Program-made: the position numbers and the translations under genes
Notes under the pieces: generated by a model
Databases searched by the model: none
The model's input: only the letters and a program-made list of their open reading frames with translations
What the model was told of the DNA's origin: nothing
From: an uncultured Bacteroidales bacterium
GTDB taxonomy: Bacteria > Bacteroidota > Bacteroidia > Bacteroidales > Muribaculaceae
DNA: 22,759 bases
Assembly: GCA_900549375.1 (NCBI GenBank)
Contig: URNY01000023.1
Span: forward strand, 1-22,759
Direction: 5' to 3'
In this document: positions 1 through 6,453 of the stretch, in pieces
How positions within the stretch are numbered: the first letter of the stretch is position 1
How the letters are laid out: every line of letters begins with the position of its first letter

Positions 1-34
1 ACCCTTCATGGCATGTCGCTTTCCATTTGCGGTG

Positions 35-66
35 CAAAGTTAGACAGTTTTATTTATTCCTCCAAA
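35..66 (-). promoter_or_regulatory. Leftward Bacteroidetes-type promoter for a gene beyond the left edge
   Basis: On the minus strand there is TTTG (63-66), a 20-base spacer, and TAACTTTG (35-42), a full match to the Bacteroidetes -33/-7 consensus (TTTG, TAnnTTTG). Transcription would start near position 28-30. The first plausible ATG on that strand is at 9-7, so only about three codons of the driven gene lie in the window and its product cannot be named. This makes 1-264 a divergent promoter region. Confidence 0.6.
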
Positions 67-153
67 TTTTTTATCCTTTTTTTATATCCAAAATCTTAAG
101 TTTTTAATTTTTTTACCGTTTTTCAGCGTTTTAATAAATTTTTACATCTCCAA

Positions 154-185
154 ATTGTCTTCTTCACCGTTTTCTTTTAACTTTA
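154..185 (+). promoter_or_regulatory. Probable promoter of the OmpA-like/TPR lipoprotein gene
   Basis: ATTG (154-157) is followed after 20 bases by TAACTTTA (178-185), one mismatch from TAnnTTTG in the -7 element and one from TTTG in the -33 element. The spacing fits the Bacteroidetes primary sigma factor. The predicted leader is about 70 nt before the ATG at 265. The flanking 41-140 stretch is extremely T-rich. Confidence 0.5.
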
Positions 186-264
186 CATCCCAAATGACTT
201 TATGCTCGTTAAAGCAACTTTTTTCAGAAATTAACAATCACTTATACTCTATATCTAAGAAGTA

Positions 265-1947
265 ATGGACAAAAAAGTATTTTATCTGGCTCTCGGCGTT
301 GCCGTGATCGGCATGACGGGTTGCTCCAAGAAACTCGGCCAGTTCAAAAGCGATTTCTTCACTACTGTTCCCACTCCGCTGGAAACCGTCGGTGAAAACG
401 TACCAGGCACTGTCACCGGTAACATCCCGGCAAAATTCATGGTTAAGAACGCAAAAGTAACCGCTACTCCCGTTATCACATGGAACGGCGGCGAAGCTAC
501 CGCTCAGCCCGTGGTGGTTCAGGGCGAGAATGTCCGCGCCAACGGTCAGGTGGTAAGCTACGTCAACGGCGGCACAGTCACAATCCCCTTCTCTGTGCAG
601 TATCAGCCGGAAATGGCAAAAAGCGACCTCTATCTTGATTTCGCCGTTGATCAGAACGGAAAGCTTTACACACTTCCCCGCGTCAAGGTAGGCTATGGAG
701 TGATCGCAACCTCTACGCTCGCTTCGGCAAAAACTGTAGAACCCGCTGTGGCAAAGGATAATTTCCAGCGTGTCATCAACGAGAAATACTCAGCCGACAT
801 CCACTTCCTCATCAATCAGGCAAACATCCGCTCGAGCCAGACCGACAAACCCGACTATATCGATCTCAACAAGCGTCTTATGGAAGCCAACAAGGCCGCC
901 AACCAGGAGATTGCCGGCATCACAATCAACTCTTACGCTTCGCCCGACGGCGCCCTCTCTTTCAACACCTCGCTTGCTGAAAAACGCGAGGCCAACACCG
1001 CCGGCTATGTGGAGAATCAGCTTAAGAAAGATAAGATCACTGAATTCGGTGAACTCACATCTTCTTTCACTCCCGAGGACTGGGAAGGCTTCCAGCAGCT
1101 CGTAGAAAAAAGCAACATTCAGGACAAAGACCTTATCCTCAGCGTTCTCAAGATGTATCCCGATCCCGAACAGCGTGAGAAAGAGATCCGCAACCTCTCG
1201 TCGGTATTCAACGAACTCGCTGACCAGATTCTTCCCCAGCTCCGCTATTCGCGCGTGATGGCATCCATCAATGTTATCGGCAAGAGCGATCAGGAACTCA
1301 TCAACCTCTTCAACTCCAATCCTAAAGAACTGACAGTCGACGAGATCCTCTACATCGCCACCCTCACCGACGACAACACAAAGAAGATGGAAGTCTATAA
1401 CAAGGCTTGCGAACTCTATCCCAAAGACTACCGCACATTCAACGACCTCGGTCTTACGCAGTATGTTGCAGGCGACTATAAAGGTGCCAAATCCAACTTC
1501 GAGCATGCTCTCCGCCTGAATCCCTCCGCAAAAGAGCCTGAGATGAACCTCGGTCTTCTCTTGATGGTCAACGGCGACTACCGCAAAGCTTACGAGCAGA
1601 TCGGCGCAGCAGCCGGCGTTCCCGAAGCTGCCGACGCTATGGGCGTTTACTATCTCGCACAGGGCGACCTTTCGAAAGCCGTGCGTTCGTTCGGTGATTC
1701 CAAAACCAACAACGCCGCTCTCGCACAGATCCTCTCGCAGGATTACTCCGCAGCCAAGTCCACGCTCGCTTCCATCAAGAATCCCGATGCCACCACCTAT
1801 TATCTCACGGCAGTTCTCGGCGCACGCACAAACAATGAGAACATGGTGATGAGCAACCTCCGTCAGGCAGTGAAACTCGACCGCTCGCTTCTCGACCGCG
1901 CGAAAGCCGACCTCGAATTCTCACAGTATAACCTCTCCTATCTCTGA
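265..1947 (+). CDS. OmpA-like / tetratricopeptide-repeat lipoprotein
   Basis: This is a 560-aa predicted lipoprotein. The N-terminus has a charged MDKK, a hydrophobic segment and a lipobox ending in Cys20 (MTGC). Ser-Lys-Lys follows the Cys rather than the acidic run typical of surface-exported Bacteroidetes lipoproteins, so anchoring on the periplasmic side of the outer membrane is inferred. Residues 40-150 form an uncharacterised beta-rich region. Residues about 178-245 resemble an OmpA C-terminal fold (IHF strand, then SYASPDG, then an N-x-x-L-AEKR helix), suggesting peptidoglycan or envelope contact. Residues about 372-560 are TPR-like helical pairs (for example LYPKDYRTFNDLG and LNPSAKEPEMNLG). 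The gene stands alone, with its own promoter and terminator, and converges on recA. The specific function is unknown. The coding strand is C-rich at third positions, which may reflect high expression. Confidence 0.85.
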   Translation: MDKKVFYLALGVAVIGMTGCSKKLGQFKSDFFTTVPTPLETVGENVPGTVTGNIPAKFMVKNAKVTATPVITWNGGEATAQPVVVQGENVRANGQVVSYVNGGTVTIPFSVQYQPEMAKSDLYLDFAVDQNGKLYTLPRVKVGYGVIATSTLASAKTVEPAVAKDNFQRVINEKYSADIHFLINQANIRSSQTDKPDYIDLNKRLMEANKAANQEIAGITINSYASPDGALSFNTSLAEKREANTAGYVENQLKKDKITEFGELTSSFTPEDWEGFQQLVEKSNIQDKDLILSVLKMYPDPEQREKEIRNLSSVFNELADQILPQLRYSRVMASINVIGKSDQELINLFNSNPKELTVDEILYIATLTDDNTKKMEVYNKACELYPKDYRTFNDLGLTQYVAGDYKGAKSNFEHALRLNPSAKEPEMNLGLLLMVNGDYRKAYEQIGAAAGVPEAADAMGVYYLAQGDLSKAVRSFGDSKTNNAALAQILSQDYSAAKSTLASIKNPDATTYYLTAVLGARTNNENMVMSNLRQAVKLDRSLLDRAKADLEFSQYNLSYL

Positions 1948-1967
1948 TACTTTCAAAATTTAACTCT

Positions 1968-2014
1968 GTATAAAAAATAAGGCGTTCTAAATTGGAACGC
2001 CTTATTTTTTATAC
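1968..2014. terminator. Bidirectional intrinsic terminator between the lipoprotein gene and recA
   Basis: A perfect 20-bp inverted repeat (left arm 1968-1987, right arm 1995-2014) surrounds a 7-nt loop. The GC core GGCGTTC/GAACGCC is flanked by an A-run on one side and a T-run on the other, so it reads as a terminator on both strands. It sits between two convergent genes, 20 nt after the lipoprotein stop and 21 nt after the recA stop. Confidence 0.9.
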
Positions 2015-2035
2015 AGATTATAGAGAATTTATATC

Positions 2036-3217
2036 TTATTCATCAATCTCGAAATCATCGCCGAAGGGATCTTCATCTTCCTCCATCTCTTCGCTGTCGT
2101 CGAGTTCTTCGCTCTCATCCACGCGCTTTGCCTCCTTGCCCGGCAGGAAAGGATTCTTTCCCTTGGCAATCTTGGCAGTCTTGGTAGTTTTCAGAGCCTC
2201 ATAAATCTTTGCCGTGATCTCCTCGGCCAACTCCGGATTCTCCTCGATCACACGTTTCACAGCTTCGCGGCCCTGGCCGAGTTTCGTTCCCTCATATGAG
2301 AACCATGCGCCCGATTTCTTCATGATGCCATATTCGACTGCAAGATCCACAATCTCGCCCGACCGGGATATACCCTTTCCGAACATGATTTCAAATTCGG
2401 CACGCATAAAGGGAGGAGCCACCTTGTTTTTCACAACCTTCACTTTCACAACACGACCCACCGACACATCGTCAACCTTGATAAGCGACGACGGACGTAT
2501 ATCGATACGCACTGTAGAATAGAACTTAAGCGCATTACCGCCCGTGGTGGTCTCGGGGCTTCCGAACGTCACGCCTATCTTTTCACGAATCTGGTTGATG
2601 AAGATACAGCATGTGCGTGTGCGCGAGATAGTACCCGTAAGCTTACGCATGGCCTGCGACATCAGACGCGCATGAAGACCCACATTCTTGTCGCCCATCT
2701 CACCCTCTATCTCGGCCTTAGGCGTAAGAGCCGCCACAGAGTCTATCACCAGCACATCTATCGCGCCGGAATTGATAAGTTGCTCGGCAATGTCGAGAGC
2801 CTGCTCACCATTGTCGGGTTGGGCAATCCAGAGATTGTTGACATCCACACCGAGCTTTTCAGCATAGAAGCGGTCGAAAGCATGCTCGGCGTCGATTATG
2901 GCGCAGATGCCACCCTTCTTCTGAGCTTCAGCTATAATATGAATAGCAAGGGTTGTTTTACCCGAAGATTCCGGACCGAATATCTCCGTGATACGGCCAC
3001 GCGGCACTCCGCCCACGCCCAATGCATAGTCAAGACCGATGGAGCCCGTCGGTATGGTTTCCACATCTTTCACTCCGTCATCGCCCAGACGCATCACAGT
3101 GCCCGCACCGAAATCTTTCTCCAGATGCTGCATAGTGGCGTCGAGAGCCTTCAACTTCTCGCTCATATCGCTGATCGGAGCGGAAGCCATTACTTTCGTT
3201 TGTTTTTTCTTTGCCAT
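2036..3217 (-). CDS. recA: Recombinase RecA
   Basis: This is a 393-aa RecA, the ATP-dependent strand-exchange protein of homologous recombination and trigger of LexA-type autocleavage where that system exists. Walker A is GPESSGKT at residues 81-88. Walker B is VLVIDS at 155-160. The DNA-binding loop L2 region runs from FINQIREKIG through the PETTTGGNALKFYS segment at about 207-235. The C-terminal domain ends in a highly acidic tail (about 365-393, mostly E and D). The protein is about 40 residues longer than E. coli RecA, mainly because of a basic N-terminal extension and this tail; acidic tails modulate DNA binding in the family. The ATG at 3217 is the only good start before the AT-rich leader. 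The gene is monocistronic and shares a terminator with the lipoprotein gene. Confidence 0.98.
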   Translation of the reverse strand: MAKKKQTKVMASAPISDMSEKLKALDATMQHLEKDFGAGTVMRLGDDGVKDVETIPTGSIGLDYALGVGGVPRGRITEIFGPESSGKTTLAIHIIAEAQKKGGICAIIDAEHAFDRFYAEKLGVDVNNLWIAQPDNGEQALDIAEQLINSGAIDVLVIDSVAALTPKAEIEGEMGDKNVGLHARLMSQAMRKLTGTISRTRTCCIFINQIREKIGVTFGSPETTTGGNALKFYSTVRIDIRPSSLIKVDDVSVGRVVKVKVVKNKVAPPFMRAEFEIMFGKGISRSGEIVDLAVEYGIMKKSGAWFSYEGTKLGQGREAVKRVIEENPELAEEITAKIYEALKTTKTAKIAKGKNPFLPGKEAKRVDESEELDDSEEMEEDEDPFGDDFEIDE

Positions 3218-3293
3218 TATATAAGGTTTTTATATTTGTTATTCGAATAGTAATGAAAAGCTATCTTTAAAATGTTTCTTAGAGATTACTGTG

Positions 3294-3325
3294 CAAAGAT
3301 ATAACTTTAAAACCGCCTCTCCTAA
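3294..3325 (-). promoter_or_regulatory. Probable recA promoter
   Basis: On the minus strand TATCTTTG (3294-3301) is an exact TAnnTTTG -7 element. A weak -33 element, TTAG (3322-3325), lies 20 bases upstream. The predicted leader to the recA ATG is about 70 nt. No E. coli-type LexA box (CTG-N10-CAG) is visible in this leader. Confidence 0.55.
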
Positions 3326-3361
3326 TAAACCTCTCGATTTTAAATTTAAATAAACTTAAAC

Positions 3362-3382
3362 CACTGCAAAAATATTGCAGTG
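3362..3382. repeat. 21-bp inverted repeat (CACTGCAA / TTGCAGTG)
   Basis: The arms CACTGCAA (3362-3369) and TTGCAGTG (3375-3382) are perfect and separated by 5 nt. No T-run follows on either strand, so it is unlikely to be a terminator. It could be an operator for a dimeric regulator or a hairpin. It lies between the recA promoter and the TTRTCYACA box cluster. Confidence 0.5.
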
Positions 3383-3400
3383 AAGGTAATGAATTTACTA

Positions 3401-3798
3401 TTGTCCACAACCTGTAGATAACCTGTAGACAATACTAAAAAAGATGTAGATATGACTGTAGAAAAATTGTTGATGGATTTGTAAACGGAAAATGCGGATT
3501 TTTCCTCTAATTTTATAAGCCCGTCTCCTCTTCGGAAAGCAATACCTTTCAATATTAAGTTTTCCATAACTTATTGACGCGGTTATCTACCGTCGGAAGC
3601 CCGGTTTTCTACATTTTTTATCTCTTTGTTTACGGGAATTTATTAACTTTGCAATTATCTACACATTGTAGATAAACTTCATATCAATTTGACAATCAAT
3701 ATAGCCGCCTGTAGATAACATGAATATAAAATGACCTCAAAGTTCAATAACTCATATATCCAAATTTTTAGGCAAAAAGTTATTGATCGTTATCTACA
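3401..3798. repeat. Cluster of TTRTCYACA boxes (DnaA-box-like); possible oriC or multi-operator region
   Basis: Seven 9-mers fit TTRTCYACA on either strand. They are 3401-3409 (+, TTGTCCACA), 3413-3421 (-), 3424-3432 (-, TTGTCTACA on that strand), 3655-3663 (+), 3667-3675 (-), 3710-3718 (-) and 3790-3798 (+). Five of these are exactly TTATCTACA. One-mismatch relatives are at 3445-3453, 3457-3465, 3583-3591 and 3605-3613. Spacings of 11, 21, 12 and 22 bp put several boxes on the same helical face. The E. coli DnaA box TTATCCACA belongs to the same degenerate pattern. recA and nadA diverge from this region. No coding sequence is convincing here; a 73-codon minus-strand frame at 3346-3567 has no recognisable features. 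Origin function is an inference; a repressor or plasmid-type initiator could also use such boxes. Confidence 0.6.
3644..3675 (+). promoter_or_regulatory. Possible nadA promoter -7 element abutting a TTATCTACA palindrome (operator-like)
   Basis: TAACTTTG (3644-3651) is an exact -7 consensus on the plus strand. The nearest TTTG (3625-3628) is only 15 bases upstream, so the -33 element is weak or unusual. Four bases downstream begins a perfect inverted repeat: TTATCTACA (3655-3663), a 3-nt spacer, TGTAGATAA (3667-3675). A start point near 3657 would fall inside the palindrome, the classic position for a repressor. The leader to the nadA ATG would be about 240 nt. Confidence 0.4.
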
Positions 3799-3899
3799 GC
3801 CTTTATTGATGTTGTTTATTTATTCTTTATTTAATTTTAAAATTTAAAGTAGATAGAAAACATAAAACAGACTTCATCTACTTCAAAAAATCAATAGAC
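3799..3899. other. AT-rich segment before nadA with an inverted pair of box-like half sites
   Basis: The segment 3811-3870 is almost entirely A and T and could unwind easily. The arms AAGTAGAT (3847-3854) and ATCTACTT (3876-3883) form an 8-bp inverted pair with a 21-nt spacer, ending 16 nt before the nadA ATG. They share the GTAGAT core with the upstream boxes but match it only partly. No SD motif is evident. It may be a DNA-unwinding element if the region is an origin, or simply the AT-rich leader of nadA. Confidence 0.35.
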
Positions 3900-4835
3900 A
3901 TGGAAAGGGAAAAAGAATTGCGCGAAGAGATAGCCCGCCTCAAGAAGGAGAAAAACGCCCTTATCATGGCCCACTACTACCAGCGTGACGAAATTCAGGA
4001 GATTGCCGACTTCATCGGCGACTCGCTTGCTCTGGCTCGTAAAGCGGCGCAGACGGATGCCGACGTCATAGTGATGTGCGGCGTCCAATTCATGGGAGAG
4101 ACTGTAAAGATACTTTGTCCGGATAAAAAAGTGCTGGTTCCCGACACTGCCGCCGGATGCTCTCTGGCCGACAGTTGCGACCCGGAGGAATTCCGTCGCT
4201 TCATAGAGGCTCATCCCGGCTATACGGTGGTGAGCTATGTCAATACCTCCGCCGTCGTGAAGGCCCTTACGGATATTGTGGTCACTTCGGGAAACGCCCG
4301 CAAGGTGATTGACTCGCTTCCGAAAGATGAGAAAATAATATTCGGACCCGACAAGAATCTCGGAGGATATATCAATAGCGTCACGGGCCGCGAGATGCTT
4401 CTTTGGCCCGGCGCCTGTCATGTCCACGACCGATTCTCCCTTCAGGGAATAAAGGATATGAAGAAAGAGCATCCCGGAGCAAAAGTGCTTGTGCATCCCG
4501 AATGCCGCAAACCGCTCCAGTTGATAGCCGACAAGGTGGGATCCACCGCCGCCCTGCTCGAATTCGCCGCCAACGATGAAGCCTCGGAATTCATCGTGGT
4601 TACGGAAAGCGGCATACTTTTCGAAATGCGCAGAAAATGTCCCGAGAAGACATTTCTTCCCGCGCCGGCCGAAGATTCGGAATGCCAGTGCAACGAATGC
4701 GACTATATGAAACTCAACACTCTCGAAAAAGTCTACAAGGCCCTGCGCGATGAAAAACCGGAGGTTATTGTAGATCCTGAACTCGCCGAAAAAGCATTGC
4801 GTCCCATAAAAAGGATGTTGGAACTCAGCGTCTGA
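3900..4835 (+). CDS. nadA: Quinolinate synthase NadA
   Basis: This 311-aa protein condenses iminoaspartate with dihydroxyacetone phosphate to quinolinate in de novo NAD synthesis, using a [4Fe-4S] cluster in the cytoplasm. Family signatures are AHYYQRDEIQEIADFIGDSL at 24-43, SYVNTSAVVKALTDIVVTS at 112-130, GPDKNLGGYI at 149-158 and HPEC at 199-202. By comparison with Thermotoga NadA, the three cluster-ligand cysteines are Cys87 (AAGCS), Cys173 (GACHVH) and Cys267 (NECDYMKLNTL). Length is normal for the short form of the family. No nadB or nadC is in the window. The stop codon overlaps the start of the next gene by one base (TGATG), indicating translational coupling. The upstream region is unusually long and rich in repeats. 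Confidence 0.96.
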   Translation: MEREKELREEIARLKKEKNALIMAHYYQRDEIQEIADFIGDSLALARKAAQTDADVIVMCGVQFMGETVKILCPDKKVLVPDTAAGCSLADSCDPEEFRRFIEAHPGYTVVSYVNTSAVVKALTDIVVTSGNARKVIDSLPKDEKIIFGPDKNLGGYINSVTGREMLLWPGACHVHDRFSLQGIKDMKKEHPGAKVLVHPECRKPLQLIADKVGSTAALLEFAANDEASEFIVVTESGILFEMRRKCPEKTFLPAPAEDSECQCNECDYMKLNTLEKVYKALRDEKPEVIVDPELAEKALRPIKRMLELSV

Positions 4836-5374
4836 TGGATAGAAAGAAAAAGAATATAGTGGAGCTCACCAACTGCTCCGCGGCCGAATACCGACGTCTG
4901 AAGAAAATGCCCCTTACGGTTCTTGTCGACAACGTGAGGTCGATGTATAACATAGGAGCTGTTTTTCGCACTGCCGACGCCTTTCTGGTGAAAGAGGTGG
5001 TGCTCGGAGGTATTTCAGGCGTTCCCCCCCATCCCGAGATAGCCAAGACGGCTCTCGGCGCCGAGGAAACGGTGGAATGGCGACATGTTGACGACGCTGT
5101 GGCAGAAACCGCGCGCCTCAAGGCCGACGGCTATCGCATCTGCGTGCTGGAGCAGACACATGGCAGCATAGAACTCGGCTCTTTCATTCCATCCGAAAGT
5201 GAAAGATATGTGCTCGTCGTAGGCAACGAAGTGGAAGGTGTGGATCAGCGCATAGTGGATATGAGCGATTATGTGCTCGAAATTCCGCAGTGCGGAGTGA
5301 AGCATTCCCTCAATGTCTCTTCAAGTGCCTCTATCGCCATGTGGCATTTCTATAATAATTTGAGAATAAAATGA
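4835..5374 (+). CDS. SpoU/TrmH-family RNA 2'-O-ribose methyltransferase
   Basis: This is a 179-aa SPOUT-class methyltransferase that transfers a methyl group from S-adenosylmethionine to a ribose 2'-OH of tRNA or rRNA. The three SpoU motifs are visible: motif 1 NVRSMYNIGAVFRTAD at 33-48 with the conserved Asn and Arg, motif 2 LVVGNEVEGVD at 127-137, and motif 3 LEIPQCGVKHSLNVSSSASI at 148-167, which forms the C-terminal trefoil knot. The protein is short and lacks the N-terminal substrate-recognition domain of RlmB-type enzymes, so its RNA target cannot be assigned; TrmH- or TrmL-like roles are possible. It overlaps nadA by 1 nt and the following epimerase gene by 4 nt (ATGA), so the three genes are probably one operon. 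Confidence 0.9.
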   Translation: MDRKKKNIVELTNCSAAEYRRLKKMPLTVLVDNVRSMYNIGAVFRTADAFLVKEVVLGGISGVPPHPEIAKTALGAEETVEWRHVDDAVAETARLKADGYRICVLEQTHGSIELGSFIPSESERYVLVVGNEVEGVDQRIVDMSDYVLEIPQCGVKHSLNVSSSASIAMWHFYNNLRIK

Positions 5375-6387
5375 AAATATTGATTACAGGTTCCGCCGGA
5401 TTCATTGGCAGCGCGCTTGCTGAAAAATTAGCGGAGAGAGGTCATGAAGTCATTGGCATAGACAACCTGAATTCATATTATTCTCCCCTACTGAAAACAG
5501 AGCGGCTGAGGCGCGGCGGTTTCAGATTTGCATCTCCCGAAGAGATAGAGGAAAAAAAGGAATACGCAAGCGATATCCATCCTTCTCTCACCTTTATAAG
5601 GAGCGACATCACCGATCGTGAAGACATGGAGCGCCTTTTCGCAGAAAAGAGATTCGATTGCGTCATAAATCTTGCCGCCCAGGCCGGAGTGAGATATTCC
5701 ATAGAGAATCCCTTCACATATATGAAAAACAATATGGAGGGTTTCCTCGTGCTTCTGGAATGTGCGCGTCATTATCCTCCTAAACATTTCATATATGCCT
5801 CTTCCAGTTCCGTATATGGAGGCAACACCAAAACCCCTTTCAGCGAGGATGATAATGTAGACAATCCTGTCTCTCTTTACGCCGCCACTAAGAAGAGCAA
5901 CGAACTGATGGCATGTGTCTACAGCCGACTTTACGGATTTCCATGCACAGGGCTCCGTTTCTTTACCGTCTACGGTCCTTACGGCCGTCCCGAGATGGCT
6001 CCGATGCTTTTTTCCGACGCCATACTTAAAGGGGAGAAGATAAAGGTGTTCAATCATGGCGACATGATGCGCGATTTCACGTATATCGACGATATAACCG
6101 AAGGAGTAGCTGTGATAGCGGAAAGGGGACCGTTGAAAGGAAAAGAGAATGTTGTCTATAACATAGGCAGGGGACATGCCGAAAATCTTCTATATTTCAT
6201 TAATCTTCTTGAAAAGGAATTTGGAAAAGATGCGCTCAAGGAGATGCTCCCCATGCAACCCGGCGACGTGCCTCTGACGTTTGCCGATACTTCTCGCTTG
6301 CAGGCCGATTATGGATATGCCCCTTCCGTCCCGTTGGAAGAGGGTGTCCGACGGTTTGCCGAATGGCGCAAAAACATGAAAAGCTGA
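5371..6387 (+). CDS. NAD-dependent epimerase, probable UDP-glucuronate 4-epimerase
   Basis: This 338-aa extended short-chain dehydrogenase probably interconverts UDP-glucuronate and UDP-galacturonate for capsule, LPS or exopolysaccharide synthesis. The Rossmann motif GSAGFIG is at residues 7-13 and the coenzyme-binding Asp31 follows (IGIDNLNSYYSPLLK). LAAQAGVRYS is at 101-110. The catalytic YxxxK is Tyr170/Lys174 (LYAATKKSNE), with the YASSSSVYGG serine strand at 142-151. The LRFFTVYGPYGRPEMAP segment and DDI motif are typical of the CapI/LpsL/GAE group rather than GalE. It overlaps the methyltransferase stop by 4 nt. It is followed by hexuronate catabolism genes, which is suggestive because both involve uronic acids, but the enzyme acts on nucleotide sugars and is probably biosynthetic. 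Substrate assignment is by family resemblance only. Confidence 0.85.
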   Translation: MKILITGSAGFIGSALAEKLAERGHEVIGIDNLNSYYSPLLKTERLRRGGFRFASPEEIEEKKEYASDIHPSLTFIRSDITDREDMERLFAEKRFDCVINLAAQAGVRYSIENPFTYMKNNMEGFLVLLECARHYPPKHFIYASSSSVYGGNTKTPFSEDDNVDNPVSLYAATKKSNELMACVYSRLYGFPCTGLRFFTVYGPYGRPEMAPMLFSDAILKGEKIKVFNHGDMMRDFTYIDDITEGVAVIAERGPLKGKENVVYNIGRGHAENLLYFINLLEKEFGKDALKEMLPMQPGDVPLTFADTSRLQADYGYAPSVPLEEGVRRFAEWRKNMKS

Positions 6388-6453
6388 CCCTATATTTATA
6401 GAATATAACTGACCTGACATAAGAACTAACCTGAATAAAACCTGAAAAAGAAA

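Noticed and set aside
790..1506. A 238-codon minus-strand frame inside the lipoprotein gene
   Set aside because: It lies fully opposite a well-supported gene, has no recognisable domain, and no promoter reads into it.
3346..3567. A 73-codon minus-strand frame in the recA-nadA intergenic region
   Set aside because: It overlaps the TTRTCYACA boxes, its translation has no recognisable motif, and the region's AT content makes chance frames likely.
6391..6407. Small AT-only inverted repeat (TATATT / AATATA) after the epimerase gene
   Set aside because: A six-pair A/T stem without a T-run is too weak to call a terminator.
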